Source: Pseudomonadota bacterium (GTDB lineage: Bacteria; Desulfobacterota; Syntrophia; Syntrophales; JADFWA01). Taken from it: 7,582 nt of DNA. The notes under the pieces were generated by a model that was given only the letters and a program-made list of their open reading frames with translations, did not search any database and was not told the DNA's origin. The first letter of the stretch is position 1. The number at the start of each line of letters is the position of its first letter. This document shows positions 6,424 through 7,582 of the stretch, piece after piece. The stretch spans positions 1-7,582 of the forward strand of contig JAUWNZ010000055.1 of assembly GCA_030612385.1 (NCBI GenBank), given 5' to 3'. A program made the position numbers and the translations under genes.

Positions 6424-6714
6424 TTAATGTCTTGGTTCTTTTGGAAGTTGTGCACCATGCCACACAGCAACAATCCAAACAATATCATCTTTGATTTTAT
6501 AAAAAAATCGGTATGGCGATATGATCACCTCCCGGTATGGTAGCTCTGAAAATTCTGGTATGATTCTTCCGGATTCAGGAAAGTTCTCAAGCCTTCGCAA
6601 TACGGTTTCGGAATGCTTTCGAAAACTTCTTGCTGCGGAAGATTTATCTCGCCAAATATATGCGAGAGCAGACAAAAATTGGGCTCTGGCAGAAGGTGTG
6701 AAGCGGACTATCAC
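6424..6714 (-). CDS. ParE/RelE-family toxin
   Basis: A 96-residue toxin of the RelE/ParE superfamily. The C-terminal signature YREVIISPYRFFYKI, then DIVWIVAVWHG, matches the beta strands and the Arg/Tyr/His pattern of ParE-type plasmid-stabilisation toxins. The N-terminal TPSARAQFLSALAYI is the usual first helix. ParE toxins act on DNA gyrase and RelE toxins cut mRNA on the ribosome; the sequence alone does not settle which applies. The start is GTG at 6714, overlapping the antitoxin TGA as GTGA, so the toxin is translationally coupled and made in lower amount. Length is normal for the family and no lesion is visible. It is followed after 20 bases by the intron-like 5' fragment. Confidence 0.88.
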   Translation of the reverse strand: MIVRFTPSARAQFLSALAYIWRDKSSAARSFRKHSETVLRRLENFPESGRIIPEFSELPYREVIISPYRFFYKIKDDIVWIVAVWHGAQLPKEPRH

Positions 6715-6992
6715 GACGGCCCCTGGGATAGAATTAAATCGGCTTCAGCAAGAACAGTGTCTAAATCATAACCCTCGCCAATTTCTATTTCCTTGTCTCC
6801 CTTAGCCAAAAGTCGAAGGATCTCTTTATCGTGTTCAGATTTTTCATATGCTTCCACACCAATTATGACGGCAGCTGCCCGACCTCTTTGCGTAATGATT
6901 ATGGGCTCCTTATTTTCTCTTAATTTTTTTAGAACCTTGGCAGCGTCCTGTCTCAAATCGCTTATTGGAAGAATATTTAAAAGTTTCCCCAT
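6711..6992 (-). CDS. Phd/YefM-family antitoxin
   Basis: A 93-residue antitoxin. Residues 1-60 have the Phd/YefM DNA-binding pattern: ILPISDLRQDAAKVLKKL, then EPIIITQRGRAAAVIIGVEAYE. The acidic, probably disordered tail (about 61-93) would bind and block the toxin. As a family, these proteins with their toxin repress their own promoter. ATG at 6992 has a strong AGGAGG (plus 6999-7004) 6 bases upstream. That site overlaps one arm of the inverted repeats at 6994-7080, consistent with autoregulation. It is the first gene of a two-gene operon with the ParE-like toxin. Confidence 0.9.
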   Translation of the reverse strand: MGKLLNILPISDLRQDAAKVLKKLRENKEPIIITQRGRAAAVIIGVEAYEKSEHDKEILRLLAKGDKEIEIGEGYDLDTVLAEADLILSQGPS

Positions 6993-6993
6993 T

Positions 6994-7080
6994 GCGTACC
7001 TCCTATTGTATTACTAAACATACCATCAATAGCCGCATAAAGCAAGCGATTACTTGAAAACTGGTATGATATGGGTACGC
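6994..7080 (-). promoter_or_regulatory. Toxin-antitoxin promoter with nested inverted repeats
   Basis: On the minus strand, TTGCTT (plus 7040-7045) is followed after 17 bases by TATGTT (plus 7017-7022), which is preceded by TGG as an extended -10. Around it are two nested inverted repeats sharing a TACC core: GCGTACC (6994-7000) with GGTACGC (7074-7080), and CATACC (7019-7024) with GGTATG (7063-7068). The inner arm at 7019-7024 overlaps the -10, and the outer arm at 6994-7000 covers the upstream edge of the ribosome binding site. These are plausible operator half-sites for the Phd-type antitoxin. Confidence 0.45.
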
Positions 7081-7146
7081 TAGTAGAGTAGAACCTCGGT
7101 GCAATTGATTTTAAACAACAATCAACTTTCCCTTAGTCCCCTCGTC

Positions 7147-7180
7147 AAACCGTAAGTCGGGTTTTTCCCGTTACGGCTTT
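7147..7180 (-). ncRNA. Group II intron domain V
   Basis: The minus-strand sequence has the catalytic AGC triad, then a lower stem pairing GCCGTAA with TTACGGT, a 2-base AC bulge on the 3' side, and an upper stem CGGG/CCCG. Size and layout match the 34-base domain V of bacterial group II introns. The apical loop is five A residues closed by G-C, not the usual GNRA tetraloop, which suggests some decay. Flanking TCGTC and GACGA extend the stem on either side. Confidence 0.75.
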
Positions 7181-7234
7181 CCGACGACCTTCCCCATAAG
7201 CTTATCCGTAACCGTTGTCGTTGATGCACAGTGA

Positions 7235-7430
7235 TTAACCAAATTGGTATAATCCCAATCGAACAGGTAAATTGTTCAGGACTCTCTTACTGCCCCTCGA
7301 TCGATCACTGTACTTCCGCTTCAGAAATATTCGAAGACGTTCACGAACAAAGAACTCCGAATTTCCTATCCAGCGACTGTTTCGCTGCATGGGACAGTTT
7401 AGACTGTAAGTCAGAAACCTTATTACGCAC
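7235..7430 (-). pseudogene. Group II intron reverse transcriptase/maturase with internal deletion
   Basis: Two reverse transcriptase ends are fused with the catalytic middle missing. In one frame, a GTG at 7430 preceded by GAGGAG 8 bases upstream gives RNKVSDLQSKLSHAAKQ and ends DRKFGVL before a stop at 7341. This is the style of the N-terminus of an intron-encoded protein, just before its first reverse transcriptase motif. In the next frame, from about 7355, FFVRERLRIFLKRK continues to RLGLYQF and a stop at 7235, like the extreme C-terminus (maturase/X-domain end) of such proteins. Nothing resembling the YADD active site, or the several hundred residues normally between, is present. The joint lies near 7345-7360. 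The frame shift and the deletion make it non-functional. Confidence 0.65.
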
Positions 7431-7582
7431 CTTAATAGCTCCTCGAGCACTTGTGCCTTCTTACTGTTACCAGATGGAAATGCAACTCACATATAATCCA
7501 ACAGTAATTCGGGACAGTTCAATTTCTTTGCCCGATCATCGCACCGTTCCCCGACGATTCACGGCTGGGTTTTGGTCAGCGG

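Larger units (their letters stand above)
7083..7582 (-). mobile_element. Group II intron, 3' part (reverse transcriptase relic, domains V and VI)
   Basis: The minus strand enters from the window edge with sequence that probably belongs to intron domains I-III or the start of domain IV. It then carries the remains of the intron-encoded protein (7235-7430), domain V (7147-7180) and a domain VI-like hairpin whose tip is TTGATT/AATCAA (7105-7110 with 7120-7125). The end reads GGTTCTACTCTAC, typical of bacterial group II intron 3' ends, and puts the splice boundary near 7083. The inferred 3' end is 3 bases from the outer inverted-repeat arm of the toxin-antitoxin promoter. The intron 5' end is outside the window. 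Confidence 0.75.

Noticed and set aside
6521..6805. Plus-strand frame of 94 codons across the toxin and antitoxin genes.
   Set aside because: It is antisense to two clearly recognisable family members.

Overview
The window looks like a piece of a chromosome from an anaerobic, deltaproteobacteria-like (Desulfobacterota-type) bacterium. This is an inference from gene style, moderate base composition and intergenic spaces packed with short palindromic repeats; there is no rRNA or other phylogenetic marker to confirm it.

Positions 1-4986 are a run of minus-strand genes. From high to low coordinate they are an alpha/beta hydrolase (4174-4986), a radical SAM enzyme with a SPASM/Twitch-like C-terminus (3007-4053), a DinG/YoaA-type Fe-S helicase that probably starts at a CTG codon (944-2791), a small VIT1/CCC1-like membrane protein whose start overlaps the helicase stop (468-947), and the beginning of a helical Ala/Glu-rich protein cut by the window edge (1-210). 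The helicase and VIT1-like genes are translationally coupled. The hydrolase and radical SAM genes may share a transcript, but repeat-derived DNA separates them.

Positions 4987-5582 are noncoding. They hold a candidate promoter for the hydrolase and three strong hairpin-forming repeats. A plus-strand gene (5583-6017) follows. It encodes an unrecognised 144-residue protein built from two copies of a helix-turn-helix-like unit, each bounded by cysteines 31 residues apart.

Positions 6018-7582 are accessory DNA. On the minus strand the order is: the 3' part of a group II intron (a reverse transcriptase relic with most of its middle deleted, then domain V and domain VI), a Phd/YefM-ParE toxin-antitoxin operon with its own promoter and nested inverted repeats, and a fragment that looks like the 5' domain I of a group II intron. 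Domains V/VI upstream and domain I downstream of an intact operon is the order expected of two tandem intron copies or of a circularly permuted group II intron. This is the most interesting feature of the window, though degeneration is visible in both pieces.
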